From assembly GCF_007741495.1 (NCBI RefSeq), contig NZ_CP036262.1, forward strand, positions 5,084,001 through 5,148,000: DNA of 64,000 bases, read 5' to 3'. Shown one piece after another: positions 42,575-51,929 of this stretch. Numbering within the stretch: position 1 is the first letter of the stretch; the number at the start of each line of letters is the position of its first letter. The position numbers and the translations under genes are program-made. The notes under the pieces were generated by a model. That model made no database searches and was not told where the DNA came from. It saw nothing but the letters and a program-made list of their open reading frames with translations. This DNA comes from Roseimaritima multifibrata. GTDB lineage: Bacteria > Planctomycetota > Planctomycetia > Pirellulales > Pirellulaceae.

Positions 42575-43075
42575 ACGACAAAAGCCTCGCTCCCCTCGCC
42601 CCTAAGCGAGCTCGTTGTTGCGAAAGAAACACTAGCGAGATCATTGCGTCATCTCTCGCTTCTTGTCTGATTTTGCGGAGCTTGCTTGGGGGAGAGGGGC
42701 TGGGGGTGAGGGGGAATTTCCAGGCGGCGATTTTGCAGCGAAGACGCGGTGAAAGCCTCGGGTTTCAAGCGGTTATGCCACGTCTTGCCCAACGCTGTCA
42801 GCCCCTCTCCCCCAGCCCCTCTCCCCAAAAACAAGCCTTTGAATCGCACTTAATGGAATTAGCTGGCGAACCGTTGGTCCAGTATCAAACCTGTCTTAGG
42901 CGAGCTTGTTTTGAGGGCGCGGGGAGCCAGACTTTCTTCACTTATTCTCGCTCAAGGCGTGACCAATATCCGTCACCTATAAATCGCACGTCCTTCGGGC
43001 TTATTTCGGGGGAGCCCAAAGGCTCCATTCTTTCCAGGCCCGAAGGGTCGACACAACAAAACTGCTACGACAATC
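42575..43075. mobile_element. ME-1 copy D with attached module
   Basis: A full-length ME-1 relative (about 42575-42939). Its right terminal repeat is intact (GGGGAGCCAGACTTTCTTC), while the left end has diverged to AAAAGCCTCGCTCCCCTCGC. A single copy of the roughly 140-bp module seen twice in the unit 1 region follows (42940-43075). Compared with unit 1, it lacks the CTCTGCCGGGGGTGAAGCCC segment. The gap 42491-43420 holds this, the GCGTGAAAG/CGTCC short repeat near 43115-43165, and no gene I can support. Confidence 0.7.
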
Positions 43076-43420
43076 ACCTAGCGACGCTCCGGCGATGCGT
43101 CACGAATAAATTCCATGTCCCGCGTGAAAGAATCTTGAAAAGAACGTTCTTTCGCGGCCCAAAAGGCGACTCAATTCATTCCATCCCAGTCGGCGCAAAA
43201 ACTGCGGGGAAGAACCAGAACGTCAGCTTTAAAACCCACGACTGAAAGAGAGACAAAAACGGTTCGGATCCGACTCTTTAATACGGGCGCATTTGACTCG
43301 CTTGCCCACTACACATCGGTTCTTCAGAAGCCCACAATGCTCTTCTTTCCGAGACGAAATTTGTCTCCGTTTTTCACTTCGTTGTTTGCCCATTTCCCTT
43401 TCGAAAAATGACTTTTGCTA

Positions 43421-45376
43421 ATGTCTATAGCCACCGGCAGTCGCGCTTGGTCGACCAGTGAATCCTCCGAGCTTTATGATGTTTCGCGTTGGGGAAATGG
43501 CTATTTTTCGATATCCGATTCGAGCGGAAATGTGTTGGTTCATCCCGATCGAGATCCTGCAAAGGGTGTCGATCTGAAGGACATTATCGATCGACTTCAA
43601 CAGCGCGGTTACGAGCTCCCCATCCTGCTGCGATTTAATGGCATCCTGCGTGATCGCTTGCGGGAAATGCGTGATTGCTTCGCAACAGCCATCAAAGAGA
43701 GTGATTTTCAAGGAGACTATCGCTGCATCTTTCCAATCAAAGTCAATCAACAACGGGAAGTGATTGAGAAACTGGTTGAGTACGGTGTTGAAAGCGGGAT
43801 CGGACTGGAAGCAGGTAGCAAACCGGAATTGATGGCGGTCGCTGCATTATGCGATCGAGACATGCCGATTGTTTGCAACGGGTTTAAGGATGACGAATTC
43901 ATTCGCTTGGCAATGATCTGTCAGAAACTTGGGCGGACGGTCATCCCGGTCGTCGAAAAGTTCACCGAGCTCGCCTTGATCTTGAAACATGCAAAACAGT
44001 TAGGGGTCAGACCCAATATCGGAGTCCGAGTCAAACTGGCCTCTCGCGGCCAAGGACGTTGGCAATCTTCCGGTGGCTATCGCTCCAAGTTTGGATTGAC
44101 CGTCAGCGAAGTGATGAAGGTCGTGACGGTGCTGGAAGCGGAGGGAATGGCCGACTGCTTTAAACTGTTGCACTTTCATCTTGGCAGCCAAATCACGAAC
44201 ATCCGTCCAATCAAATCGGCGATTAACGAGGCGGTCCGAATCTACTGCGACCTGCACCGCCGAGGACTCGGCCTGCAATACCTTGACGTTGGTGGCGGGC
44301 TAGGCGTTGACTACGACGGTTCGCAAACCAACTTTGAATCGAGCATGAACTACTCGACGCAGGAGTACGCGAACGATGTGGTCTATCAAGTCAAAACGGT
44401 CTGTGACGAAGCGGAGGTTCCGCATCCAACGATCTTCAGTGAGAGTGGACGCGCGGTGACGGCCCATCACAGCGTGTTGGTGTTTGGAGTTTTAGGCGTG
44501 ACCCGGCAAGGTGCGTCTCAGGAACTTCCCGGCGAGATCTCAACCGATTTCGAACAACCCGTTCAGGATCTGTGGGCGACGTATCAGGAAATCAATCCAC
44601 GCAATGCCGTCGAATCTTTCCACGACGTGCAAAGCAGTTTAGATATGGCGATGAATTTGTTCTCAACGGGCTACCTGCCTCTTGAGCAACGAGTCCTTGC
44701 CGAAAACCTCTTCTTCGCCAGCTGCCAGCGGATCCGCCGCTGTGCCAAGGAAATGGAATACGTACCGGAGGACCTGGCAGGGCTAGACCAGATGTTGTCG
44801 GACATCTACTTCTGCAATTTTTCGCTTTTCCAATCGATCCCCGATAGCTGGGCGATTCATCAACTGTTCCCGATGATGCCGATCCATCGCCTGGAAGAAA
44901 AGCCAGATCGTCACGGAGTCCTAGGGGACATCACCTGCGACAGCGACGGAAAAGTAGATCGATTTACAGATCGCCGGAATGTCAAAACGACTTTGGAACT
45001 TCACGACTTCGATGGTTCGCCTTATTACCTAGGCGCATTTTTGGTGGGAGCCTATCAAGAAATTTTGGGGGATCTCCACAACCTGTTTGGGGACACCCAT
45101 GCAGTCCATATCGATGTTGAGCAGGGGCAAGCTGTCATTCGAGACATCGTCGCCGGGGACACCGTCCGGGAAGTATTAGGATACGTGCAGTATGACGAGC
45201 GTGACCTCGTCCGCCGGATCCAAAGTTTTGTCGAGCAAGCGGTAGGCGAAGGCAAAATCGACAATAGTGAAGCAGGGCAGTTCATCCGCTTCTACGAAAA
45301 AGGCCTATCAGGTTACACCTACCTAACCGGCCCCGAAGAAACAAACGCCCCCCCACCACCAAAAGATCCCTCCTAA
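43421..45376 (+). CDS. speA: Biosynthetic arginine decarboxylase
   Basis: Protein of 651 residues from ATG at 43421 (TTG at 43415 gives two extra residues). The PLP-binding Lys lies in IFPIKVNQQ (about 105-112). HFHLGSQI, VGGGLGVDYDGS and the FSESGRAVTAHHS stretch match the SpeA family; the C-terminal third carries the LHNLFGDTHAVH motif. It converts arginine to agmatine for polyamine synthesis using PLP. The length is normal. Downstream partners speB or aguA are not visible. RBS is weak. Confidence 0.96.
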   Translation: MSIATGSRAWSTSESSELYDVSRWGNGYFSISDSSGNVLVHPDRDPAKGVDLKDIIDRLQQRGYELPILLRFNGILRDRLREMRDCFATAIKESDFQGDYRCIFPIKVNQQREVIEKLVEYGVESGIGLEAGSKPELMAVAALCDRDMPIVCNGFKDDEFIRLAMICQKLGRTVIPVVEKFTELALILKHAKQLGVRPNIGVRVKLASRGQGRWQSSGGYRSKFGLTVSEVMKVVTVLEAEGMADCFKLLHFHLGSQITNIRPIKSAINEAVRIYCDLHRRGLGLQYLDVGGGLGVDYDGSQTNFESSMNYSTQEYANDVVYQVKTVCDEAEVPHPTIFSESGRAVTAHHSVLVFGVLGVTRQGASQELPGEISTDFEQPVQDLWATYQEINPRNAVESFHDVQSSLDMAMNLFSTGYLPLEQRVLAENLFFASCQRIRRCAKEMEYVPEDLAGLDQMLSDIYFCNFSLFQSIPDSWAIHQLFPMMPIHRLEEKPDRHGVLGDITCDSDGKVDRFTDRRNVKTTLELHDFDGSPYYLGAFLVGAYQEILGDLHNLFGDTHAVHIDVEQGQAVIRDIVAGDTVREVLGYVQYDERDLVRRIQSFVEQAVGEGKIDNSEAGQFIRFYEKGLSGYTYLTGPEETNAPPPPKDPS

Positions 45377-45576
45377 GCCAACCAACCGCCCACAGCCATT
45401 TTCGGAGGATTGTTAGGAGCAGCTTTTTTGGGGCAAGAAAATGGGGGCAAGAAAATGAGAGGATTTAACATTTTGCTGTCTTTATCTTTTATCGTGATGG
45501 AGGATATCTGCGTGTTTGACGCCTAAAAATCAGGTGTCACGACGGGGCAATTTTGAGTCAGATAGGAGGCAGAAAA

Positions 45577-46365
45577 ATGCCGGTGAAGTGCGAGTACGTT
45601 ATGGAACGTGCGTCAGCGGAGGCGTTCGCGAAACTGGACTACTTGGTCATGGGGCAGGCCTTTAAGTGCCACAATCAGTTCGGACGATTGGCCGATGAGA
45701 GAATTTATGAAAGGAACCTGGTAGCACGCTTGGTAGAGATTCCGGTGAGTACCGCCCGGCAAGTTCCGGTGGTTGTGTCTCACCGTTCTTTTAGAAAGAT
45801 GTATTTTCTAGATTTGATCGTTTCACGCCTGGGGCTCTATGAGCTTAAGACGGTCACGGGGTTGAACAATGAGCATGTCGCTCAACTGCTGAACTATCTA
45901 TATCTACTGGATTTGCCACGCGGGAAACTTATTAATTTCCGATCCCCAAAGGTGCAGTCAAGATTCGTAAATGCACCGTTGTCGCGTGAGCAACGCACCT
46001 CGTTTTCGATCAAAAAGGATCGGTTTAACGGCGATCCCTATTTGCTCGACATGACATTAGAGATGGTTCGAGACCTCGGCACAGCGTTGACGAGTTCGTT
46101 ATATCAAGAGGTCTTGGTCGCGCTGCTTGGAGGTGAAGACGCTGCCATTGCCATGTTGCCGATGAAGGCGAACGGAATCCCTCTTGGCAAGCAGCGTTTC
46201 CATTTGGCATCGCCCTCTGAAGGGCTTTGCGTGACCTGCTTTCGTCACATCCCTGTTGACTATGAGTATCAGGTTCGCTCGCTCCTTCGACATAGTCCAC
46301 TCACCGCGACTCAGTGGATAAATATTGATTCAGGTTCCGTCACCTTCAAAACAATTCGCGTCTAA
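45577..46365 (+). CDS. GxxExxY (PDDEXK_3) nuclease-fold protein
   Basis: Protein of 262 residues, ATG at 45577, seven bases after a strong AGGAGG. The DERIYERNLVARLVEIPV, YFLDLIVSRLGLYELKTV and LLNYLYLLDLPRGKLINF segments match the GxxExxY family of PDDEXK-like proteins. The Asp (FLDLIV) and Glu-X-Lys (YELKTV) of the nuclease fold are kept. The last 110 residues are an added domain, not recognised. No role is known for the family; some members lie near phage or defence genes. Codon use is more AT-rich than in its neighbours, and short 14-bp repeats bound the gene, so acquisition by transfer is possible. Confidence 0.75.
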   Translation: MPVKCEYVMERASAEAFAKLDYLVMGQAFKCHNQFGRLADERIYERNLVARLVEIPVSTARQVPVVVSHRSFRKMYFLDLIVSRLGLYELKTVTGLNNEHVAQLLNYLYLLDLPRGKLINFRSPKVQSRFVNAPLSREQRTSFSIKKDRFNGDPYLLDMTLEMVRDLGTALTSSLYQEVLVALLGGEDAAIAMLPMKANGIPLGKQRFHLASPSEGLCVTCFRHIPVDYEYQVRSLLRHSPLTATQWINIDSGSVTFKTIRV

Positions 46366-46448
46366 TCCGATTTAGCATGCATAGTGCCGACGTAGCCACT
46401 CCCTTTCGGCACAGCCTATCGCGAGCTCTTCGCAGCAAAATTTTTCAT

Positions 46449-46518
46449 TTTCTTGCCCCCATTTTCTTGCCCCCATTTTCTTGCCCCCATTTTCTTGCCC
46501 CCATTTTCTTGCCCCCCG
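46449..46518. repeat. 14-bp tandem repeat, five copies
   Basis: Five consecutive units of ATTTTCTTGCCCCC, the last one altered. Two units of the opposite orientation (GGGGGCAAGAAAAT-like) occur at about 45430-45460 before the GxxExxY gene, so the gene is bounded by inverted simple repeats. Units are too short and too uniform to be CRISPR. Confidence 0.85.
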
Positions 46519-46629
46519 TTTCCGGGTCAACTGATCGCTGTTTTCTTTGAAACCAGATCGCTAGCCTTTGACAGACTTGGCCTAGTGCGCTCACTCCTAT
46601 TCCTATTCGTGTGACTCTTGGTTCTACCC

Positions 46630-46826
46630 AGAACGCTACAAACAGACAGGAGAAGAATCCACACCATGGTATGAACCGCGGGTCCCGCCAAATTCGCAGC
46701 GATCCCAATGCTGACGAAAGCCCCTGTCCCCAAGATGGAACCGAGCCCCATCATCGTCGCTCCGACGATTCCGACTTGGCGTTGAAGCCGACCGGACTCT
46801 GCCGATTTTTGATTCGCGACTCGCAC
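46630..46826 (-). pseudogene. Relic of an amino-acid permease (APC family)
   Basis: The reverse-strand reading frame shows GIVGATMMGLGSILGTGAFV and then GIAANLAGPAV, which match the first two helices of amino-acid permeases. The match stops after about 50 residues, and the frame runs into an unrelated sequence. A full permease is about 450 residues, so only the N-terminal part remains. The gap 46366-47084 contains nothing else beyond the tandem repeat and parts of two CGCCGGGCTTGCCCCGG repeats. Confidence 0.65.
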
Positions 46827-47084
46827 GACCAGTTAGCTCTCCAGGGGAGCAAAATGAGGCGTGCAATGACGCTGATTTGCTAACCCTACCAAGCTTGGCC
46901 TGCAGCGGAAGTTCGGCACAAACGTCATCCAATCGCCGGGGGATTTTGCCGCCCGCTTCCGCCGGGCTTGCCCCGGTTCGGGGCGTGCAACTGGCAGCTA
47001 CCTCCAAGCTAATCAAGAGGCATTTGCAAAGACCTCCGTTTTCGGGCTTGCCCCGGCGGAGTCAGCGACTCACTTGGCGGTGAT

Positions 47085-47600
47085 TTACTCTTCGCTGGGC
47101 TTTTCGGCGGGGATGATTTTACCGAATAGGTGGCCCCCTTTGTCGCCGTGATCCCATGTCCCGGCATAGCGTCCGTGATGGATAACAACCCTTGATGAAA
47201 AAGTCCCCAGCCCTGGGATCCAGAGATTTTCGAGCGTGATCACGGGGGTTTCTCCCGCCCATTTGACTTCTAAGTCCATTGGGACTTCGGTATCGGTGTC
47301 GCCGTACCGAATCCTTGCGGTAAAACGAAAGCGGTCCAGACCGGGCAGTTTTTCACATTTCGAAATGGTGTACTCTTCTTCGGGCATTTTGCCGTCCGCG
47401 TTATTCATCACCGTGAAGCGGCCAACAAATTTGGCTCCGGTCATGTACTTGGCGAACTTAGCCTCTCGTTCCGTTGGCTGAACATCGGTTTTCTTTGCCT
47501 TGGCTTCGGTTTGCTTGCTGGCGGGTGGCTGTGCCGTCGCTACCATTTGATTTCCGCAGCAGAGCAGGAGAATGAAGGTCAACGAGTGAATGCGTAACAT
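47085..47600 (-). CDS. Secreted protein of unknown function
   Basis: Protein of 171 residues from ATG at 47600 with GAGGA six bases upstream. The signal peptide ends about MVATAQ, then a Lys/Glu-rich linker leads to a beta-rich domain (FVGRFTVMNNADGKMPEEEY, ARIRYGDTDTEVPMDLEVKW). The HGRYAGTWDHGDKGGHLFG segment near the end is distinctive and recurs in planctomycete secreted proteins of unknown role, as far as I recall. It starts 44 bases downstream of the beta-CASP gene, so it might be the last gene of that operon. Confidence 0.7.
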   Translation of the reverse strand: MLRIHSLTFILLLCCGNQMVATAQPPASKQTEAKAKKTDVQPTEREAKFAKYMTGAKFVGRFTVMNNADGKMPEEEYTISKCEKLPGLDRFRFTARIRYGDTDTEVPMDLEVKWAGETPVITLENLWIPGLGTFSSRVVIHHGRYAGTWDHGDKGGHLFGKIIPAEKPSEE

Positions 47601-47644
47601 GGGAGTCCTCGCAATGAATGGAATTGAGTCAGGTCAGCGACGGG

Positions 47645-48979
47645 TTAATCGACGTTGTAACCCCGCTTCGTTAATTCTTCAGCCAGCACCTTCTTGGCAT
47701 GGTACTCGCCATGCACCAAGCGAATCTTCTTGGGACGAGTTTCAAATTGCTCGACAAAATCAATCAATTCATTTTTGTCGGCATGCGCAGAATACCCGGA
47801 AAGCTGGTGAACTTTTGCACGGATCGGAAACTTACGACCGTCCAGCCGCACGAATTCTGATTTTCGCTGAATGAATCGTCCCGGCGTTCCGTGGGCTTGA
47901 AAGCCGACAAATACGATATCGGTTTCGGGCTCGCCCAGAAAACGTCTCAGGTAATTTACCACTCGGCCGCCCGTACACATTCCGCTTCCCGCCACCACGA
48001 TGGCAGGGAGCTTATGTTGGGCCAAGTGTGCAAGCGTATCCAGATGCTCGCGATGATCGCCGACGGTCGTCAGGTTTTCAAAGACCAATGGCTGGTCATC
48101 CATTTTCAAAACCTGCTGAGCTTCCTCGCCCCAGTACGGTTGCAATTCTTTAAAGAGCTGTGTGAACCGAGTTGCCAGCGGGGAATCGACAATCACGTCG
48201 ATCGCCTTCATCAGACTACAACCATCTTCTTTTTGGATTCGTTCGAAGATGTTATTCATTTCGAACAGCAAAGCCTGGGTCCGTCCCAGACTAAACGCAG
48301 GAATGATGGTGACGCCCTTATCATCAAGCGTGTTCCGCAAGATCGCCTCGAGATGGTTTTGGCGATTTTCGACCGATTCGTGCAGGCGATCTCCATAGGT
48401 ACTTTCCAGCACCAGTAAATCAGCCTGAGGAGGACTGGTCACGGGATTCAAAAGAGGAGCGTTTCGACTGCCGATATCCCCGGAGAAAACGGCGATTTCA
48501 CCATTGGGTGTTTTGATTTCAAAAACGGTCGACCCGAGCACATGGCCTGCGGGGCGGAGCCGAAGTTCGGCGCCTCCGTCGATCGCATGCCAGTCGCCGT
48601 AATCGAGCGGCCGCAGCCATTTGCCGACATGTTTTAAGAAACTGTCGATCATCCGGCGATTTCGCGTAAACCCGATTCGGATCGCATCTTCCATTACCAA
48701 CGGAAGCAGTTTTGCGGTTGGATGACTGCAGTAGATCGGTTTTTTAAACCCGGCGCTCAGCAGATAAGGGATGCGGCCGCAGTGATCGATATGGACGTGC
48801 GTCAGCAGCAGCGCCGCAATTTTATCAAGCGAAAATTTGATCTCAGGATTCGGATGCCGCTTCGCATCGTCTCCCTGGAACATTCCGCAATCAACTAGAT
48901 AGTCCTGGCCGTTATCCATCTTCAACCGATGGCAGGACCCCGTCACTCCGTTGTGTGCACCGTAGTGAGTTAACTTCAT
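47645..48979 (-). CDS. MBL-fold beta-CASP RNA metallohydrolase
   Basis: Protein of 444 residues. The zinc motif LTHVHIDHCGRIP (HXHXDH) lies near 60-70. The beta-CASP part has VVAGSGMCTGGRVVNYLRRF and DIVFVGFQAHGTPGR, with the final His motif near HQLSGYSAHADKNEL. This matches the CPSF73-like bacterial family of RNA-processing metallohydrolases (exonuclease or endonuclease). Last member of the long reverse-strand run; 23 bases separate it from coaC. Confidence 0.93.
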   Translation of the reverse strand: MKLTHYGAHNGVTGSCHRLKMDNGQDYLVDCGMFQGDDAKRHPNPEIKFSLDKIAALLLTHVHIDHCGRIPYLLSAGFKKPIYCSHPTAKLLPLVMEDAIRIGFTRNRRMIDSFLKHVGKWLRPLDYGDWHAIDGGAELRLRPAGHVLGSTVFEIKTPNGEIAVFSGDIGSRNAPLLNPVTSPPQADLLVLESTYGDRLHESVENRQNHLEAILRNTLDDKGVTIIPAFSLGRTQALLFEMNNIFERIQKEDGCSLMKAIDVIVDSPLATRFTQLFKELQPYWGEEAQQVLKMDDQPLVFENLTTVGDHREHLDTLAHLAQHKLPAIVVAGSGMCTGGRVVNYLRRFLGEPETDIVFVGFQAHGTPGRFIQRKSEFVRLDGRKFPIRAKVHQLSGYSAHADKNELIDFVEQFETRPKKIRLVHGEYHAKKVLAEELTKRGYNVD

Positions 48980-49002
48980 CAGGCTGGCAATCGCGAGGAG
49001 GA

Positions 49003-49539
49003 CTACAGTAGTTTTTTGGCCGCTTCCAGAATCGCTTCGGGTTCAGCCATTCTACCAGGTCCTTTGCGTCGACAGCTAAGCCAACCGTGGTCGGGGCCGA
49101 TCATCTGGATGCCATCTTCACGCAGCTGGGCGACGTTTCGTTGTACGGAAGGTTTCTCCCACATCACATTGCTCATCGCGGGCGCCAGCAGAAGAGGGCA
49201 TTCGGCCTGCAGCCACATCGTTGTCAGCAAGGTGTCGGCGATCCCGTTAGCGAATTTACCCAGCAGGTCGGCGGTTGCCGGTGCAACGATCAGCAGATCG
49301 GCATCCTTGGTCCATTCGATATGGGTACCGAGAGGGTGGTGTGCGGGATCAAAACGATCGCTCGCCACCGGGTGACCACTCAACGCAGCCAGCGTGGCCT
49401 GCCCAATAAATTCTTGGGCTCCAGAAGTCATCACAACGCGAACCGCAAAGTCCTGTTGGACTAAGCGGCTGACAAGCGTTGCCGATTTATAAGCGGCGAT
49501 CCCTGCACCGATCGCCACCACGACATGCCGAGGAGGCAT
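49003..49539 (-). CDS. coaC: Phosphopantothenoylcysteine decarboxylase
   Basis: Flavoprotein of 178 residues from ATG at 49539, one base after the rpoZ stop. FMN-binding segments GAGIAAYKSATLVSRL and the catalytic-type His region HHPLGTHIEW are present, with the PAMSNVMWEKPSVQRN active-site motif. It decarboxylates phosphopantothenoylcysteine in coenzyme A synthesis. Many bacteria have a CoaBC fusion; the ligase half (CoaB) is missing here, so it must be elsewhere. Confidence 0.9.
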   Translation of the reverse strand: MPPRHVVVAIGAGIAAYKSATLVSRLVQQDFAVRVVMTSGAQEFIGQATLAALSGHPVASDRFDPAHHPLGTHIEWTKDADLLIVAPATADLLGKFANGIADTLLTTMWLQAECPLLLAPAMSNVMWEKPSVQRNVAQLREDGIQMIGPDHGWLSCRRKGPGRMAEPEAILEAAKKLL

Positions 49540-49540
49540 G

Positions 49541-49804
49541 TTATAGGTCCATTGAATCGAGATCTGGACCTTCGGAACTAGCGGCCATTTCTTCAAGCGA
49601 AACGACCTTGTTGTCCATGTTCAACATGATCTTATCCTGCATGATTTCTTTCAGCACGATCGACATTTTGTCATGGGTATCCGCGCTTACCAACGCGCGA
49701 CTACCTTGATTCAACTGGACCAATCGTTTTTGAATCAACGTGCTCAATTTGAACCGGCCACCGACCTTTTTGACGATCTCTTCTTCTTTTAGTTCTTCAA
49801 GCAT
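49541..49804 (-). CDS. rpoZ: RNA polymerase subunit omega
   Basis: Small protein of 87 residues in the gmk-rpoZ-coa order common in bacteria. The core (GGRFKLSTLIQKRLVQLNQG and IVLKEIMQDKIML) matches omega. Omega helps fold and assemble the beta-prime subunit. It lies three bases after gmk and one before coaC. Confidence 0.9.
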   Translation of the reverse strand: MLEELKEEEIVKKVGGRFKLSTLIQKRLVQLNQGSRALVSADTHDKMSIVLKEIMQDKIMLNMDNKVVSLEEMAASSEGPDLDSMDL

Positions 49805-49807
49805 GCT

Positions 49808-50389
49808 TTAGGTTCCCTGCGATTGGCGGAGGATGCTGCAGATTTCGTCGACCGCCCGTTCGACGTCATCGTTAATTATTGCGTATTGGTAGTGTGCGAG
49901 GGACTTCATTTCCTCGGCCGCTGTCTTCAAGCGGGCCTGGAGGTCCTGTTCGGTTTCGGTGCCGCGTGCTCGCAAGCGTTTTTCAAGTTCTTCGTGGCTG
50001 CCGGGGTGAATGAACAGAGTAATCGGGTCCAGATCACTCGCCATCACCTCGATCGCCCCTTCAACATCTATCTCTAGAATAACCCACCGCCCCATCTTTA
50101 GGCCAGTAGCAACCTGTTCATGCAGGGTTCCGTACCACCTGCCCAGGGAAAAAACCTCTTTGGATTCCAAAAAGGCTCCCTCTTGCCTCAGTGCTTCAAA
50201 ACGCTCAGGCGAGAGGAAATGATACTCTTTGCCATCGGTTTCGCCTTCCCTTGGAGCCCGCGTGGTCGCCGAAACACTTAATTCGAGAGGCAACTGGCAG
50301 CATTCGATCAACCGCCTGACAACGGTCGATTTACCGGCTCCGCTGGGGCCCGAAACGATAATCAGCCGACCCGGCGGCGGTACAGTCAC
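49808..50389 (-). CDS. gmk: Guanylate kinase
   Basis: Protein of 193 residues with P-loop GPSGAGKST, the GMP-binding TTRAPREGETDGKEYHFLS and the lid-associated RLRARGTETEQDLQARL. It phosphorylates GMP to GDP. The start is GTG at 50389, six bases after the yicC stop. All key residues are kept. Confidence 0.96.
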   Translation of the reverse strand: MTVPPPGRLIIVSGPSGAGKSTVVRRLIECCQLPLELSVSATTRAPREGETDGKEYHFLSPERFEALRQEGAFLESKEVFSLGRWYGTLHEQVATGLKMGRWVILEIDVEGAIEVMASDLDPITLFIHPGSHEELEKRLRARGTETEQDLQARLKTAAEEMKSLAHYQYAIINDDVERAVDEICSILRQSQGT

Positions 50390-50395
50390 TGAAGC

Positions 50396-51283
50396 TTACT
50401 CTATGTTTTGAATCAATTCTCGCATGCGTTCGAGCGCACACTTTATTTCGACAACGTCTGCTGAAATCTGACTATCGGAAGCTTTACTACCGATCGTGTT
50501 GGTTTCTCGCCCCATTTCTTGGATCACGAAATCCAATTTACGGCCGTTGGCCCCGGACGCTTTCAGGTGCTTTTCGAAAGCCTTGCGATGCGCATCCAAG
50601 CGAGTGACCTCTTCACTAATATCACTTCGATCGGCAAACAATTGGATTTCACGCAGGATTTCAACCTGAGCCACCACCAGACCTTTTTCGGCCAGGTAGG
50701 TATCCACTTTTGATTCCAAGCGATCGCGATAAGCCGAAACGACATCCGGACGTCGCGCCGCAATCGACGCCAAATGCGTCTCAATCACCGCCAAATCCTG
50801 AAGAAGTGCCTCTTGCATCGCACTTCCTTCTTCATCCCGCATCCGATTGAGGTTCTCAATCGCCTCACACAGGACGTCTTCAACCGCTTTCCAAACTCCT
50901 TCGTCCTGCTTCCCTTCGTCATCAGCCTCGTTCAGCACTCCAGGGAACTGAGCGATCCGAGCAAGGTCCAGCGGGGCGAGTGAGCCATCGAATTCGCTAC
51001 GCACCTGTTCGAGTTGCCGGCAGTAACTTAGGAGCTGCTGGGAATTGATCGAATAGGCCGAGCCCGAATCACTACGATCCAAGCGAACCTTCAACTGAAC
51101 ACTTCCACGATGGACATGCGATCGCAGAACCGCCTCAACCTGCGGTTCAAAGCAGGCCAGCGTCTCACTCACGCGAGACACGATCTTCAGTCCTCGATTG
51201 TTTACCGTGCGAATTTCCACAGAGAGGAGCCCATTGGGTCCATTCTGTCGAGCCTGCCCTTGGCCGGTCATACTTCGCGTCAT
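50396..51283 (-). CDS. yicC: YicC-family endoribonuclease
   Basis: Protein of 295 residues from ATG at 51283 with AGGAGG six bases upstream. It begins MTRSMTGQGQAR, as in YicC, and ends with the DUF1732 segment DFVIQEMGRETNTIGSKASD. YicC of E. coli was shown to be an endoribonuclease acting on small RNA. It is classically beside gmk, as here. Confidence 0.94.
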   Translation of the reverse strand: MTRSMTGQGQARQNGPNGLLSVEIRTVNNRGLKIVSRVSETLACFEPQVEAVLRSHVHRGSVQLKVRLDRSDSGSAYSINSQQLLSYCRQLEQVRSEFDGSLAPLDLARIAQFPGVLNEADDEGKQDEGVWKAVEDVLCEAIENLNRMRDEEGSAMQEALLQDLAVIETHLASIAARRPDVVSAYRDRLESKVDTYLAEKGLVVAQVEILREIQLFADRSDISEEVTRLDAHRKAFEKHLKASGANGRKLDFVIQEMGRETNTIGSKASDSQISADVVEIKCALERMRELIQNIE

Positions 51284-51316
51284 GTAACTCCCTCCTTACA
51301 CAAGGAATCACTCAAA

Positions 51317-51877
51317 CTACGGAGTTTCATCGGCAGGGGTATCGGCTTTCGCAGGAGTTTCCGTTTCCGCTTTAGCAGGAGCCTCGGCTTCGGTTTCTGG
51401 AGCAGCAGGAGCTTCGGTTTCTGCTGGAGCAGGCGTTTCCGCTGGAGCTTCGGTTTCCGCTGGGGCTTCCATCTTGGGTTCTGCGTCGGCTGGTGTCAGT
51501 TCGACATCACCTTCGACAGTTTCTTCAGATTCGATCTCCGAAAGGCCTGGGAAAGACAGATTGCCGAGGTCTTCGTCCCCTTTGCCTTCGATGACTGCAA
51601 TTTCATCGTCAGGTTCTTCAGCAAGCGGTTTGACTCCCATCGATGCGGTTGCGATCGCACAGAGGCCAATCCACAGCAACGCGGTAACACTTGTAATTTT
51701 CGTGAACATGTCCCCGGCTTTGCTACCGAAAGCGCTTTGCCCACCAGGACCACCCAAGGCTCCTGTCAGACCGCCGCCTCGCCCCCTCTGGACCAATACC
51801 AGAAGAATCAAAAAGACGGACAACAAGGACATGGTCCAACCCAAAAAGAAGCCAACGAGGCCGAACAAAGGGGTCAT
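51317..51877 (-). CDS. secG: Preprotein translocase subunit SecG, extended
   Basis: Protein of 186 residues. The first 95 residues are SecG: two hydrophobic helices (SLLSVFLILLVLVQRGRGGGL; ITSVTALLWIGLCAIATASM) around GGGLTGALGGPGGQSAFG. The remaining 90 residues are an added Glu/Ala/Pro-rich tail with PAETEAPAETPAPAE-type repeats, absent from ordinary SecG (about 75-110 residues). SecG assists SecYEA. Fifty-two bases downstream of tpiA. Confidence 0.93.
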   Translation of the reverse strand: MTPLFGLVGFFLGWTMSLLSVFLILLVLVQRGRGGGLTGALGGPGGQSAFGSKAGDMFTKITSVTALLWIGLCAIATASMGVKPLAEEPDDEIAVIEGKGDEDLGNLSFPGLSEIESEETVEGDVELTPADAEPKMEAPAETEAPAETPAPAETEAPAAPETEAEAPAKAETETPAKADTPADETP

Positions 51878-51929
51878 CGTGAAAATCTCTTAACGAAAGT
51901 ATGGGTAAAGGAAGGAGAGGACTACCGAA

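Noticed and set aside
46449-46518. Possible CRISPR array
   Set aside because: The 14-bp units follow each other without spacers, so it is a simple tandem repeat. No cas gene is in the window.
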